From contig DAOUMU010000253.1 in NCBI GenBank assembly GCA_034409055.1, forward strand, positions 1 through 12,467: a DNA stretch of 12,467 nucleotides, read 5' to 3'. The DNA is from DAOUMU01 sp034409055. Lineage in GTDB: Bacteria; Chloroflexota; Anaerolineae; 4572-78; J111. A model generated the notes under the pieces. The model did no database searches. It was given only the letters and a program-made list of their open reading frames with translations, and was not told the DNA's origin. Within the stretch, counting starts at the first letter, position 1, and every line of letters begins with the position of its first letter. Of this stretch, positions 5,825 to 12,466 are shown piece after piece. A program made the position numbers and the translations under genes.

Positions 5825-8611
5825 TTACTTAACCGGTAGGGTGAACCAAAAGATACTACCCACATCAATCGCACTTTCCACCCCTACCTGTCCACCGAGC
5901 CTTTCCACAATGCGACGCACAATGGACAGCCCCAGTCCATGTCCTTTGGCCCGTGTCTGGTCGAGCCGGGTGAATGGCGTAAATAATCGGGTCTGCTCCT
6001 CCGGCATGAGACCAGTCCCGTCGTCGCGGACCCAAAAGCGGATCATAGGTTGGTTGGTTAATTGGTGGTTGGTTAGTTGGTTGGCTCCCAGTTCTACGCG
6101 CGGTGGCTGGCCACCGTACTTGAGCGCGTTGCTGATATAGTTAACCCACACCTCCTCGACCCAGGGGGCGTAGCCCAATGCCACCGGCCAGTCAGCCGGC
6201 ACGATGACCCTAGCCTGATAATCCTTGATCAAATCGGCCAGGCGATTCTGCGCTTTGGACACGATGCTGGCCATGTCCAGCGGCTCTATTTCCACTTTTT
6301 TCATCCTGCGTACACCGGCCAGCAGTAGTAACTCGTCAATGATATTGACCATCTTACGTCCACTCCGGGCAATCGTATGCAAATAGTGCTGTAGCTCTTC
6401 GTCTGGCAAAGACGCGTAATCCTGTTCCAAAAGCTCGGCAAAGCCGACCATATGCCCCAGGGGTTGCTTGAGGTCGTGGGCCACAGTGTGAGCAAAGGCG
6501 TTCAAGTCTTCGTTGCGCGCTTGCAATTCGGCGGTTCGTTCTTGCAACGTCTCAACCAGACGGGCGTTTTGAATGGCTATAGCGGCTGAGGCCGCCAGCG
6601 TCTCGGCCAGGATACGGTCATCGACTTCAAAATCGGTGTTTAGCTTATTGGCCACTTCCAGCACCCCAATGATTTCATCCCGAACCCGTAGAGGTACCGA
6701 CAACAGGGAACGGGTACAAAAGCCGGTTAGTTCGTCAATACCGGAAAAAAAGCGAGGGTCCTCTCGTACGTTGGAGACGATGGCACTCTCTCCGGTCTGA
6801 GCCACCCAACCGGCCACCCCTTGTCCGGGTTCAAGGCGCAGGTTGACGAGGGAACGGTTTCGGTCCTGACGAAAGACGGCCCGACAGATTAACCAACCGG
6901 CCTGGGGCTCATCCCATAGCCAGACCGAAGCACTCTCAGCACCGATGGTTTCCACAACTGCTTGTAGCAGTCGTTCGCTGATCTGGCCGGTATCGAGCGT
7001 AGCACTGATTTCCTGGCCAACCCGATTGAGCAGAGTCAGCTCGCGGTTGCGCCGGCGCAGGGCAGCCTCAGCCTGTTTGCGCTTGGTAATGTCCCGGGCG
7101 ATGCCCAGGACCACGGTTTGGCCTTTAACCTCGACCGGAAAGGTGCTTATTTCAACGGTCACCTGGCTACCGTCTCTATGATTCAAGACAAATTCGTTCG
7201 GCCCAGTTGGCTGTTGTCCGGCAACGTTCCTGCTCAGAACTGCCGCCGCCCTTGATATTTCTGCTGATGGTAGCAGGTTTACCTCCAAAAAATTCTTTCC
7301 AATCAATTCTTCTCTTTTGTAACCGAGCAGTTTTTCGACCGCTCTGTTACCATCAATGAATTCGCCCTCCAGGTCGCTCAAATAGTAAGCATCCGGGGCA
7401 AATTCAAACAATATCTTGAATCGCTCCTCGCTCTCCCGTAGTGCTTCCTCTGCCTGCACCCGCTCGGTAATGTCTCTACTAACCCCACTCAGCATGTAGC
7501 CTTTATCGGTCTCGATGGTAAAAGAAGCCTGCTGAATGGTCCGTAGCGTACCGTCAGCGTGTTCAATTTCGATTTCCCGCAACTGATTCAACCAGGGAGA
7601 TTGCCCTGTTTCCAGCAACTGTTTCATTGAGCTCTTGATCTGTTCATATCTTTGACGGGGCTTATACTTTTTGGGTACTGCCTGAAGTTGAACATCCCAT
7701 ATCGGTTGGCCGATGACTTCAGCTTGCTTTAAACCAGTAATTTGCTCCTGGCTCCGGTTCCACTCAATGATAACCCCCTGTTCATCTAGCAGGACAATGC
7801 CATCCCGGGATCGCTCGACGATGCTGCGGAACTTTTGCTCGCTTTCCTGCCAGGCCCGGTCCGTTCGCTGCCGCTGAATAGTGCTATGCCCCCAGGCAAA
7901 CAGTAGCAGCAAGGCCATAAAAGTGCCCAGTCCCATGGTGACAGTCAGCGTTTGCATTTGTCCCGCTGCGCCGGTAGAGGCTAGAATTTCGGGTAGGGGC
8001 GTGGAAAGGCCAATGGTCCAGGTATATTCGCCCACCCGGACCGGGGTCCAGGCGGCAATTTCTTTACCTTTATCCGGCAGCCAGATGTACCAACCTACCC
8101 CTTCACGGGCGTTCATCACCGCCTCTGTCATCTCTTGGTAATGGCTGGCCCCATTTGCTACCTGCAAGGCAAAGATTTGGGCCATACTTTTACCGCGATA
8201 GGCTTCAGGGAAATCTGAACTGCGGTCAAAGACGACATGGTCAGGGGCATAGATCCAGGCATCACCATTTTCGAGCAAGTGCACCGGAGCGATAAAAAGC
8301 TCAAATATCTCCTGCTCAATTTCGGCAATATCAGTACGGCCGTGTTCTTCAACCTGGTTACGGAGGTAAATGTTTACACTCCGGGCCATCGTTCGTACAA
8401 TCTCCAACTCTGTTTGTTGATAGAGGGTGATAGCCGTTTGGGTGAGTATCTGAGTTTGGCGTAGGACCATATACCAGCCCAGAGCAATGAGTAAGATAAC
8501 TGCGCCGGTCAACATAGCGCTTCGGATATACCATTTACGGGCCACAGGTGTCAGTTCTGCTCTTAAAGGCGGGGGTGGTAGTCTATTTTCGTCGGAATTT
8601 ATCGTCATCAT
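5825..8611 (-). CDS. Membrane sensor histidine kinase, Cache-like/PAS/PAS/GAF/HisKA/HATPase
   Basis: This 928-residue kinase has a proline-rich cytoplasmic tail (1-25), TM1 at about 32-50, a Cache-like extracytoplasmic sensor at about 51-220 (WYIWLPDKGKEIAAWTPV, TWTIGLSTPLPEIL), TM2 at about 222-241, PAS domains at about 258-385 and 395-512, GAF at about 525-685, HisKA with H712 in FAHTVAHDLKQPL, and HATPase_c at about 815-928 with N828 in the N box, DDGTGL (863-868) and HGLGL (891-895). It has no receiver domain. The Cache-type fold usually binds small organic ligands; the ligand here is unknown. A low-complexity insert (844-854, QLTNHQLTNQ-like) lies in a loop of the ATPase domain and is encoded by short DNA repeats. 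The start ATG has AGGAG 6 bases upstream. The sigma gene begins 67 bases after its stop. Cognate response regulator not in the window. Confidence 0.93.
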   Translation of the reverse strand: MMTINSDENRLPPPPLRAELTPVARKWYIRSAMLTGAVILLIALGWYMVLRQTQILTQTAITLYQQTELEIVRTMARSVNIYLRNQVEEHGRTDIAEIEQEIFELFIAPVHLLENGDAWIYAPDHVVFDRSSDFPEAYRGKSMAQIFALQVANGASHYQEMTEAVMNAREGVGWYIWLPDKGKEIAAWTPVRVGEYTWTIGLSTPLPEILASTGAAGQMQTLTVTMGLGTFMALLLLFAWGHSTIQRQRTDRAWQESEQKFRSIVERSRDGIVLLDEQGVIIEWNRSQEQITGLKQAEVIGQPIWDVQLQAVPKKYKPRQRYEQIKSSMKQLLETGQSPWLNQLREIEIEHADGTLRTIQQASFTIETDKGYMLSGVSRDITERVQAEEALRESEERFKILFEFAPDAYYLSDLEGEFIDGNRAVEKLLGYKREELIGKNFLEVNLLPSAEISRAAAVLSRNVAGQQPTGPNEFVLNHRDGSQVTVEISTFPVEVKGQTVVLGIARDITKRKQAEAALRRRNRELTLLNRVGQEISATLDTGQISERLLQAVVETIGAESASVWLWDEPQAGWLICRAVFRQDRNRSLVNLRLEPGQGVAGWVAQTGESAIVSNVREDPRFFSGIDELTGFCTRSLLSVPLRVRDEIIGVLEVANKLNTDFEVDDRILAETLAASAAIAIQNARLVETLQERTAELQARNEDLNAFAHTVAHDLKQPLGHMVGFAELLEQDYASLPDEELQHYLHTIARSGRKMVNIIDELLLLAGVRRMKKVEIEPLDMASIVSKAQNRLADLIKDYQARVIVPADWPVALGYAPWVEEVWVNYISNALKYGGQPPRVELGANQLTNHQLTNQPMIRFWVRDDGTGLMPEEQTRLFTPFTRLDQTRAKGHGLGLSIVRRIVERLGGQVGVESAIDVGSIFWFTLPVK
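6050..6082. repeat. Short tandem repeat inside the kinase ATPase domain
   Basis: The plus strand is built from TTGG, TTGGT and TTAG units. On the coding strand two 15-base copies, CAACTAACCAACCAC and CAATTAACCAACCAA, match at 13 of 15 positions and encode QLTNH and QLTNQ. The reading frame is kept. The repeat lies between the N box and the DDGTGL box, where the ATPase fold tolerates loop length changes. Confidence 0.8.
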
Positions 8612-8617
8612 GTCATT

Positions 8618-8622
8618 CTCCT
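8618..8622 (-). promoter_or_regulatory. Ribosome binding site of the membrane kinase gene
   Basis: AGGAG on the minus strand lies 6 bases before the first ATG (8609-8611) and 9 before the second, so either of the two adjacent methionine codons could be used. Confidence 0.65.
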
Positions 8623-8628
8623 ATCCCC

Positions 8629-8670
8629 TCTCAAAAACAGAAATCTAGCACACTGATTTATGTTTTGAGA
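8629..8670 (-). promoter_or_regulatory. Two-part hairpin in the leader of the membrane kinase gene
   Basis: Perfect 8-base arms TCTCAAAA (8629-8636) and TTTTGAGA (8663-8670) enclose a second 5-base stem AAATC (8641-8645) / GATTT (8655-8659), with a 9-base loop and small internal loops. On the transcript it ends 6 bases before the AGGAG ribosome site. It could influence translation or serve as a protein-binding inverted repeat. A further TTTTGAGGTG copy lies at 8706-8715. Function is not shown. Confidence 0.4.
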
Positions 8671-8790
8671 TGCTTGAGCCCTTTCTATCTCACTCACCAG
8701 GATTCTTTTGAGGTGTATCGGCCTTTTCACAGCCAACCATTTCTTTCTCACAGTGTAGCTATTTATTTTACCGAAACTTGGCTCAATCAG

Positions 8791-8818
8791 ATTATATCAA
8801 ATTTTCCGTGAATGTAAT
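8791..8818 (-). promoter_or_regulatory. Candidate sigma-70 promoter for the membrane kinase gene
   Basis: The minus strand reads ATTACA (8813-8818), 16 bases, then a perfect TATAAT (8791-8796). Transcription would start near 8784 and leave a leader of about 170 bases that contains the hairpin at 8629-8670. The -35 matches 4 of 6 consensus bases. Confidence 0.45.
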
Positions 8819-8840
8819 AGTCTTTTTTTCTCAGGCTACG

Positions 8841-8900
8841 TTAAGCAAGAGACGGTAAGATACAGAGTAAAAAGAACGTCAATTAAGCAAGTTACGGTTA
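8841..8900 (+). repeat. Pair of direct repeats upstream of the peptidase gene, likely regulator sites
   Basis: Two 18-base copies of TTAAGCAAGnnACGGTnA begin at 8841 and 8883. They match at 15 of 18 positions and are offset by 42 bases, about four helical turns, so they face the same side of the DNA. The second copy abuts a -10-like TATAAG at 8899-8904. This arrangement is typical of binding sites for a dimeric or tandem activator. The protein that would bind is not identifiable here. Confidence 0.5.
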
Positions 8901-8904
8901 TAAG
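8899..8904 (+). promoter_or_regulatory. Possible -10 element of the peptidase gene
   Basis: TATAAG matches 5 of 6 bases of the -10 consensus and lies 27 bases before the ATG at 8932. No good -35 sequence is found 16-18 bases upstream; instead the second direct repeat occupies that position, as at activator-dependent promoters. The ribosome site is also weak (AGG about 10 bases before the ATG). Confidence 0.3.
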
Positions 8905-8931
8905 GTTGACTTTACTTGCAGGTACTCGATT

Positions 8932-10230
8932 ATGAAAAGATTGATAAAAATTACCATTATTTCTTTAGCCCTGTTTATGCTCACTTCCGTTGCCTTTGGC
9001 GCAGGGGTTATCTTTGGTAGTTCAGACCTGCTCTTCAGGCCGGGTGTGGTGCGGGCGGCGGATCAGCCGGCTGAATTTGAGGTCTTCTGGCAGGTGTGGA
9101 ATATTATCCATCGCCATTTTGTTGACCGCGAGGTATTGGAGCCCAGCTGGCTGACTTACGGAGCAATCAACGGTTTAATCAACGCCCTGGGCGACGAGGG
9201 ACACACCCGCTTTTTAACACCCGAAGAAGCGACTTACCAACAAACCAATATCTCTGGTAAATTCTTCGGTATTGGTGCCCAGGTGGGGATCAGAGATGGT
9301 CTGCCGGTGATTGTCGCCCCCCTTGACAATTCTCCGGCAGAGCAGGCCGGCGTAAAAGCCGGGGATATCATCATTGAGGTCGATGGGGAAGACGTCACCA
9401 CCTTGTCCTTAAATGAGGTGATAGACCGAATTCGGGGTGAAGAGGGGGTGGAGGTCGTTTTGACGGTTTTCCGCCCCGATACGAACGAAAGTTTGAATAT
9501 TGGCATTATCCGGGCAGAAATCAGCATTCCGGCCGTGACCTGGGCCATGGTCCCCGGGACCGATGTGGCTATCATTCGTCTCAGTCAATTCAACGCCAAT
9601 GCCAATGATGAGGTGGTGGCTGCAATCAAAGCGGCTGAAGCAGCAGGGGCGACCCGGTTGGTGTTGGATTTGCGCAACAATCCGGGTGGCTTACTGGATC
9701 AGGCTATTAGAGTGGGCAGTCAATTTTTAGATGAGGGCAATATTCTGTTGCAAGAAGATGCCGATGGCAATCGTGAGGCTTTTGCCGTCAGGCCGGGGGG
9801 GATTGCCCTCGACATTCCCCTGGTCGTGCTCATCAATCGTGGTTCGGCCAGTGCTTCGGAGATTTTGGCCGGGGCCATTCAGGACCACCAGCGGGGGGTG
9901 GCGGTCGGCGAAACGACTTTTGGGACCGGCACCGTCTTGCAACCGTTTGAACTGGACGATGGCTCGGCCTTGCTATTGGGGACCAGCCAATGGTTAACGC
10001 CGAAGGGGCGTCTTATTCGCAAGCAAGGGATTGAGCCGGATATTACCATCGAAGTGCCGGCCGGCGCAGATATTCTCTCGCCAGAGGAAGTTGAAGCACT
10101 GACGGTGGTCGAACTGTTAGAGAGTGAAGACGAGCAACTTCTGAAAGCATTAGAGTTGCTGGAGGCTCTGCCGGTGGTGAATCTGGAGAATAGCAACAGT
10201 TACTGGCGAGATTTAAGTGTTGTAAAGTAG
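8932..10230 (+). CDS. S41-family C-terminal-processing peptidase homologue with altered catalytic triad
   Basis: This 432-residue exported protein has an N-terminal membrane anchor or signal segment at about 5-30 (LIKITIISLALFMLTSVAFG), an S41 N-terminal helical region to about 110, a PDZ domain at about 113-195 (GIGAQVG, NSPAEQAGVKAGDIIIEVDG) and a peptidase S41 core at about 205-375 (LVLDLRNNPGGLLDQA, then GSASASEILAGAIQDH). It should act outside the cytoplasmic membrane on protein C-termini. The nucleophile S307 is present. The lysine 25 residues further on, in the TFGKG motif of active enzymes, is Thr332 (GETTFGTGTVLQ), and the glutamine four residues after it is Leu336. The alignment needs no gap, so this is not an alignment slip. 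It may be a variant or inactive peptidase. It is transcribed divergently from the membrane kinase and has its own 320-base control region. Confidence 0.92.
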   Translation: MKRLIKITIISLALFMLTSVAFGAGVIFGSSDLLFRPGVVRAADQPAEFEVFWQVWNIIHRHFVDREVLEPSWLTYGAINGLINALGDEGHTRFLTPEEATYQQTNISGKFFGIGAQVGIRDGLPVIVAPLDNSPAEQAGVKAGDIIIEVDGEDVTTLSLNEVIDRIRGEEGVEVVLTVFRPDTNESLNIGIIRAEISIPAVTWAMVPGTDVAIIRLSQFNANANDEVVAAIKAAEAAGATRLVLDLRNNPGGLLDQAIRVGSQFLDEGNILLQEDADGNREAFAVRPGGIALDIPLVVLINRGSASASEILAGAIQDHQRGVAVGETTFGTGTVLQPFELDDGSALLLGTSQWLTPKGRLIRKQGIEPDITIEVPAGADILSPEEVEALTVVELLESEDEQLLKALELLEALPVVNLENSNSYWRDLSVVK

Positions 10231-10382
10231 CAAAAAAGACGACCGACTCGCCATAAAGTTTTTTCCACTTGGGCAAGAAAACTAAATCTCATGTGGGGGG
10301 TAAACAGAGAGTAGGAAGTAGGCAATATTTTCTTAATCCCTACGCCTTACTCCCTACTCCTTTACCTGTTTGGTGGCAATTT
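10231..10382. other. Convergent intergenic region with repeat-rich hairpin
   Basis: These 152 bases separate the stops of the peptidase homologue and the oxidoreductase. No gene is seen. The only clear structure is the heptamer-based inverted repeat at 10309-10361, which could end transcription from either side, although it lacks a clean run of T after the stem. A run of T at 10259-10264 has no convincing stem before it. Confidence 0.5.
10309..10361. repeat. Heptamer repeats forming an imperfect inverted repeat
   Basis: Right half: four tandem heptamers TAATCCC, TACGCCT, TACTCCC and TACTCCT (10334-10361), consensus RGGAGTA on the minus strand. Left half: GAGTAGG and AAGTAGG (10309-10322) in the opposite sense. 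Together they pair GAGTAGG with CCTACTC, AGTA with TACT and GGC with GCC, with one mismatch, one bulged base and a 20-base loop. This resembles the short tandemly repeated repetitive (STRR) heptamers known from filamentous cyanobacteria. Confidence 0.6.
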
Positions 10383-12215
10383 TCAAATCGTCTCCAACCC
10401 TAATTCTTGCAATTTTTCTTTCGTGGGAACGCCGTTCTCGTCCCAACCACGTATCTGGTAAAATTCGGGGAGCATTTTCTCCAATTCTGCCACGTGACCT
10501 TTGGCCGGCCCCTCCGGCATTGGTTCCTCCAGTATCCGCTTTGGCAGCGTATCGTCGGCTCCGGTGAAACCGGCTTTTAGCAGGAATAGTCGCTCAAGAT
10601 TGTAGACGCGCTCTCCGGCTTTAAGCAGCGTTTCCGGGGTGTAACCGGCGCCGGTGGTAAAATTCATCAGTTTTGTCAGCCGGGTGGGCAACAAATAGAC
10701 TTTCTTGTTGAACAGATAGCGGACGCTGACAAAAACACACACGCCTGTTGCATCAATAAGTACAAACGCATTTTCGTAAAGCGACACCAACTCGGGTTTG
10801 TCTTCGATGGTCAAGGGGTCAATTTTCTGGGGAGTGCCAAAAACTTCTGGATAGGCCACATCGCCGGCCATGTGAGAGGCGCCGATATTGGAGGTGGCGT
10901 AAAGCAGGCCCATCCCCTTGGCTCCCCGGGGGTCATACCCCGGAAACTCGAGCTTTTTGGCCGTAATAGAGTATTCGGGGTGTCCATATTTTGAAGCTAA
11001 CCGGTAGCTCCCTTCGGCCAGTGCGTCGCCAAACCCCTCGCGATAGGCAGTCTTTTTGACCAGTTCGAGCAGTACTTTGCCATCGCCAAAGCGAAGCGGC
11101 TGCCCGACATCGTTTTCGGGGATAATGCCTTTTTCGACCATCTCCATGGCGCAGGCAATAGTCATCCCCATCGAAATGGTGTCCAGCCCCAGTTCGTTGC
11201 ACAGGTAATTGGCTTTGGTCACCGCAGCCAGGTTATCTATACCACATGCGCTGCCTATCGAGGCGATGGTTTCGTATTCAGGCCCTTCACCCTCACCTTC
11301 GTATCCCGGCTCGTCTACTCGCGTCAATCGGCCACAGGCAAGGGGACAGCGAAAACAAGGCTTGGGTCGAATTAAAAATCTTTCGTTGAGGGTGGGGCCG
11401 TTAATGTTCTTTGTGCCTTTAAACCTACCGGTTTGAGAATTATAGGTAGGCAAAATACCCAGTTCATTGGTAACATCAGGCACGTATGGGGTGCCGTATA
11501 CCCGCATCACGGACCCTTCTTTTGCATCCTTGCCAACTTCACGCTGAATTAAAAGACTCAGTTCTTTCATCCCATCGGGGTCGGCCAGAGCAGGGTTTTG
11601 GTTGCCCTGCACGACTACCGCTTTTAGATTTTTGCTGCCCATCACCGCCCCCACCCCGGAGCGACCAGCAGCCCGGTGCTTGTCGTTCATAATGCTGGCT
11701 ATTTTGACCAGACGTTCCCCGGCCGGGCCGATCGAGGCCACTTTGGCTTTGGGGTCGGTTTCTGTTAAAACAATATCTGTTGTTTCATGAACATCTTTCC
11801 CCCACAGGTGTTCGGCGGAGCGAATTTCCACCCGATCCTCGTTGACCCAGAGGTAAACCGGCTGTTCGGCTTTCCCCTCAAAGATAAACAGGTCAAAACC
11901 GGTCCGTTTCATCCAGGTGGGGAAATCGCCCCCGGAGTTGGAGTTGGAGAGGGCCCCGGTAAGTGGGGATTTGGTAACCACCATGTATCGGTTTCCGGTG
12001 GGAGCCGGGGTAGCGGTTAAAGGCCCCGTCGCAAAGATCAATTTATTCTCCGGAGCCAAGGGGTCAACTTTGGGATTAACCTCATCATAGAGGTATTTAA
12101 TAGCCCAGCCCCGGCCTCCGATGAAATCTTTAGCCATTTGGGGGGCTACTTTTTCTATCGAAACTTTTTGGTTTGTCAGGTCTACTCTTAAGATTTTGCC
12201 ATGCCAGCCATGCAT
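10383..12215 (-). CDS. Aldehyde:ferredoxin oxidoreductase family protein (tungsten/molybdenum pterin enzyme)
   Basis: This 610-residue cytoplasmic enzyme is expected to oxidise an aldehyde to the acid with ferredoxin as electron acceptor, at a bis-pterin tungsten or molybdenum centre next to one [4Fe-4S] cluster. The N-terminal domain has GWHGKILRVDLT, FIGGRGWA (31-38), ATGPLTATPAPTGNRY (62-77) and SNSNSGGDFPTWMK (90-103). Cluster ligands C287, C290 and C294 (CFRCPLAC) and the distant C493 (DATGVC) are all present, with spacing very close to Pyrococcus AOR. The pterin-contacting LGLDTIS segment is at 342-348. The protein appears complete. I start at the ATG at 12213-12215 because AAAGGAG lies 8 bases upstream and homologues begin just before GWHGK; an ATG six codons earlier is less likely. 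No MoaD/ThiS-like or ferredoxin gene is adjacent. The substrate and the choice of metal cannot be told from the sequence. Confidence 0.93.
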   Translation of the reverse strand: MHGWHGKILRVDLTNQKVSIEKVAPQMAKDFIGGRGWAIKYLYDEVNPKVDPLAPENKLIFATGPLTATPAPTGNRYMVVTKSPLTGALSNSNSGGDFPTWMKRTGFDLFIFEGKAEQPVYLWVNEDRVEIRSAEHLWGKDVHETTDIVLTETDPKAKVASIGPAGERLVKIASIMNDKHRAAGRSGVGAVMGSKNLKAVVVQGNQNPALADPDGMKELSLLIQREVGKDAKEGSVMRVYGTPYVPDVTNELGILPTYNSQTGRFKGTKNINGPTLNERFLIRPKPCFRCPLACGRLTRVDEPGYEGEGEGPEYETIASIGSACGIDNLAAVTKANYLCNELGLDTISMGMTIACAMEMVEKGIIPENDVGQPLRFGDGKVLLELVKKTAYREGFGDALAEGSYRLASKYGHPEYSITAKKLEFPGYDPRGAKGMGLLYATSNIGASHMAGDVAYPEVFGTPQKIDPLTIEDKPELVSLYENAFVLIDATGVCVFVSVRYLFNKKVYLLPTRLTKLMNFTTGAGYTPETLLKAGERVYNLERLFLLKAGFTGADDTLPKRILEEPMPEGPAKGHVAELEKMLPEFYQIRGWDENGVPTKEKLQELGLETI

Positions 12216-12223
12216 CGTTTTAA

Positions 12224-12230
12224 CTCCTTT
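12224..12230 (-). promoter_or_regulatory. Ribosome binding site that decides the oxidoreductase start
   Basis: AAAGGAG on the minus strand lies 8 bases before the ATG at 12213-12215. It overlaps the codons that would follow the alternative ATG at 12231-12233, so the longer reading would begin on top of the ribosome site. Confidence 0.7.
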
Positions 12231-12246
12231 CATGAGAGGTTAAAAC

Positions 12247-12268
12247 GGACGGCATAGGGATGCCGTCC
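12247..12268. repeat. Perfect palindromic hairpin upstream of the oxidoreductase
   Basis: Arms GGACGGCAT (12247-12255) and ATGCCGTCC (12260-12268) pair perfectly over 9 bases around a 4-base loop. There is no T tract after it in either direction, so a rho-independent terminator is unlikely. It may be a REP-like or MITE-like dispersed element, or a leader hairpin of the oxidoreductase mRNA. Confidence 0.65.
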
Positions 12269-12278
12269 TACCAATCGA

Positions 12279-12307
12279 AATTTACCTTACAGTACATTAG
12301 TAATCAA
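12279..12307 (-). promoter_or_regulatory. Possible promoter of the oxidoreductase gene
   Basis: The minus strand reads TTGATT (12302-12307), a 17-base spacer and TAAATT (12279-12284), matching 4 of 6 bases at each box. Transcription from it would place the hairpin at 12247-12268 in the 5' leader. The match is modest and the area is AT-rich, so chance is possible. Confidence 0.3.
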
Positions 12308-12343
12308 TAATTGGAGCTTACGTGAACAATCACTAATTACTAA
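12297..12343. repeat. 17-base imperfect inverted repeat of TTAGTAA heptamers
   Basis: Arms TTAGTAATCAATAATTG (12297-12313) and CAATCACTAATTACTAA (12327-12343) pair at 14 of 17 positions around a 13-base loop. The three mismatches become G-U pairs in a minus-strand transcript, so that RNA could form a continuous stem. The arms are made of TTAGTRA heptamers. It lies between the transposase end and the oxidoreductase. Confidence 0.5.
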
Positions 12344-12364
12344 GATACTGTTGGCGAATTTATG

Positions 12365-12466
12365 TTAAGTAGGTGCGAGAGCCAGAAACTTGGAACGGCG
12401 GGTCTGTGCCTTTGGTCTTTCATTCAACCAAGCCCAGAGCCGGCTCAAATTCATAGCCGCTGCGAT
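12365..12466 (-). pseudogene. 3' end of an IS transposase (IS1182/IS5-like DDE), cut by the window edge
   Basis: The minus strand is open from the right edge to a TAA at 12365-12367 and encodes 33 residues: IAAAMNLSRLWAWLNE followed by RPKAQTRRSKFLALAPT. The pattern AAAMNLxRLWAWLN and KAQTRRSKF is characteristic of the C-terminus of IS1182/IS5-type transposases, where the last helix follows the catalytic glutamate. Whether the element is intact lies beyond the window. No terminal inverted repeat can be assigned without the other end; the downstream end should lie between 12200 and 12364. The call is pseudogene only in the sense of a partial copy seen here. Confidence 0.65.

Noticed and set aside
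6050..6082. The TTGG repeats as a CRISPR-like array
   Set aside because: Units are far too short, there are no spacers, and the stretch is translated in frame within a kinase domain.
8548..8811. An 87-codon plus-strand frame crossing the divergent control region
   Set aside because: It begins inside the kinase gene on the other strand, has no ribosome site, and its composition is that of AT-rich non-coding DNA.
8906..8934. TTGACT with a -10-like ATTATG 17 bases later, in front of the peptidase homologue
   Set aside because: The -10 box would overlap the ATG, leaving no transcript start upstream of the coding region.
10232..10264. A run of A and a run of T after the peptidase stop, possible terminator
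   Set aside because: Between and beside the runs the bases do not pair into a stable stem.
12247..12268. The palindrome as a rho-independent terminator of the transposase
   Set aside because: The stem is perfect but no T tract follows it on either strand.
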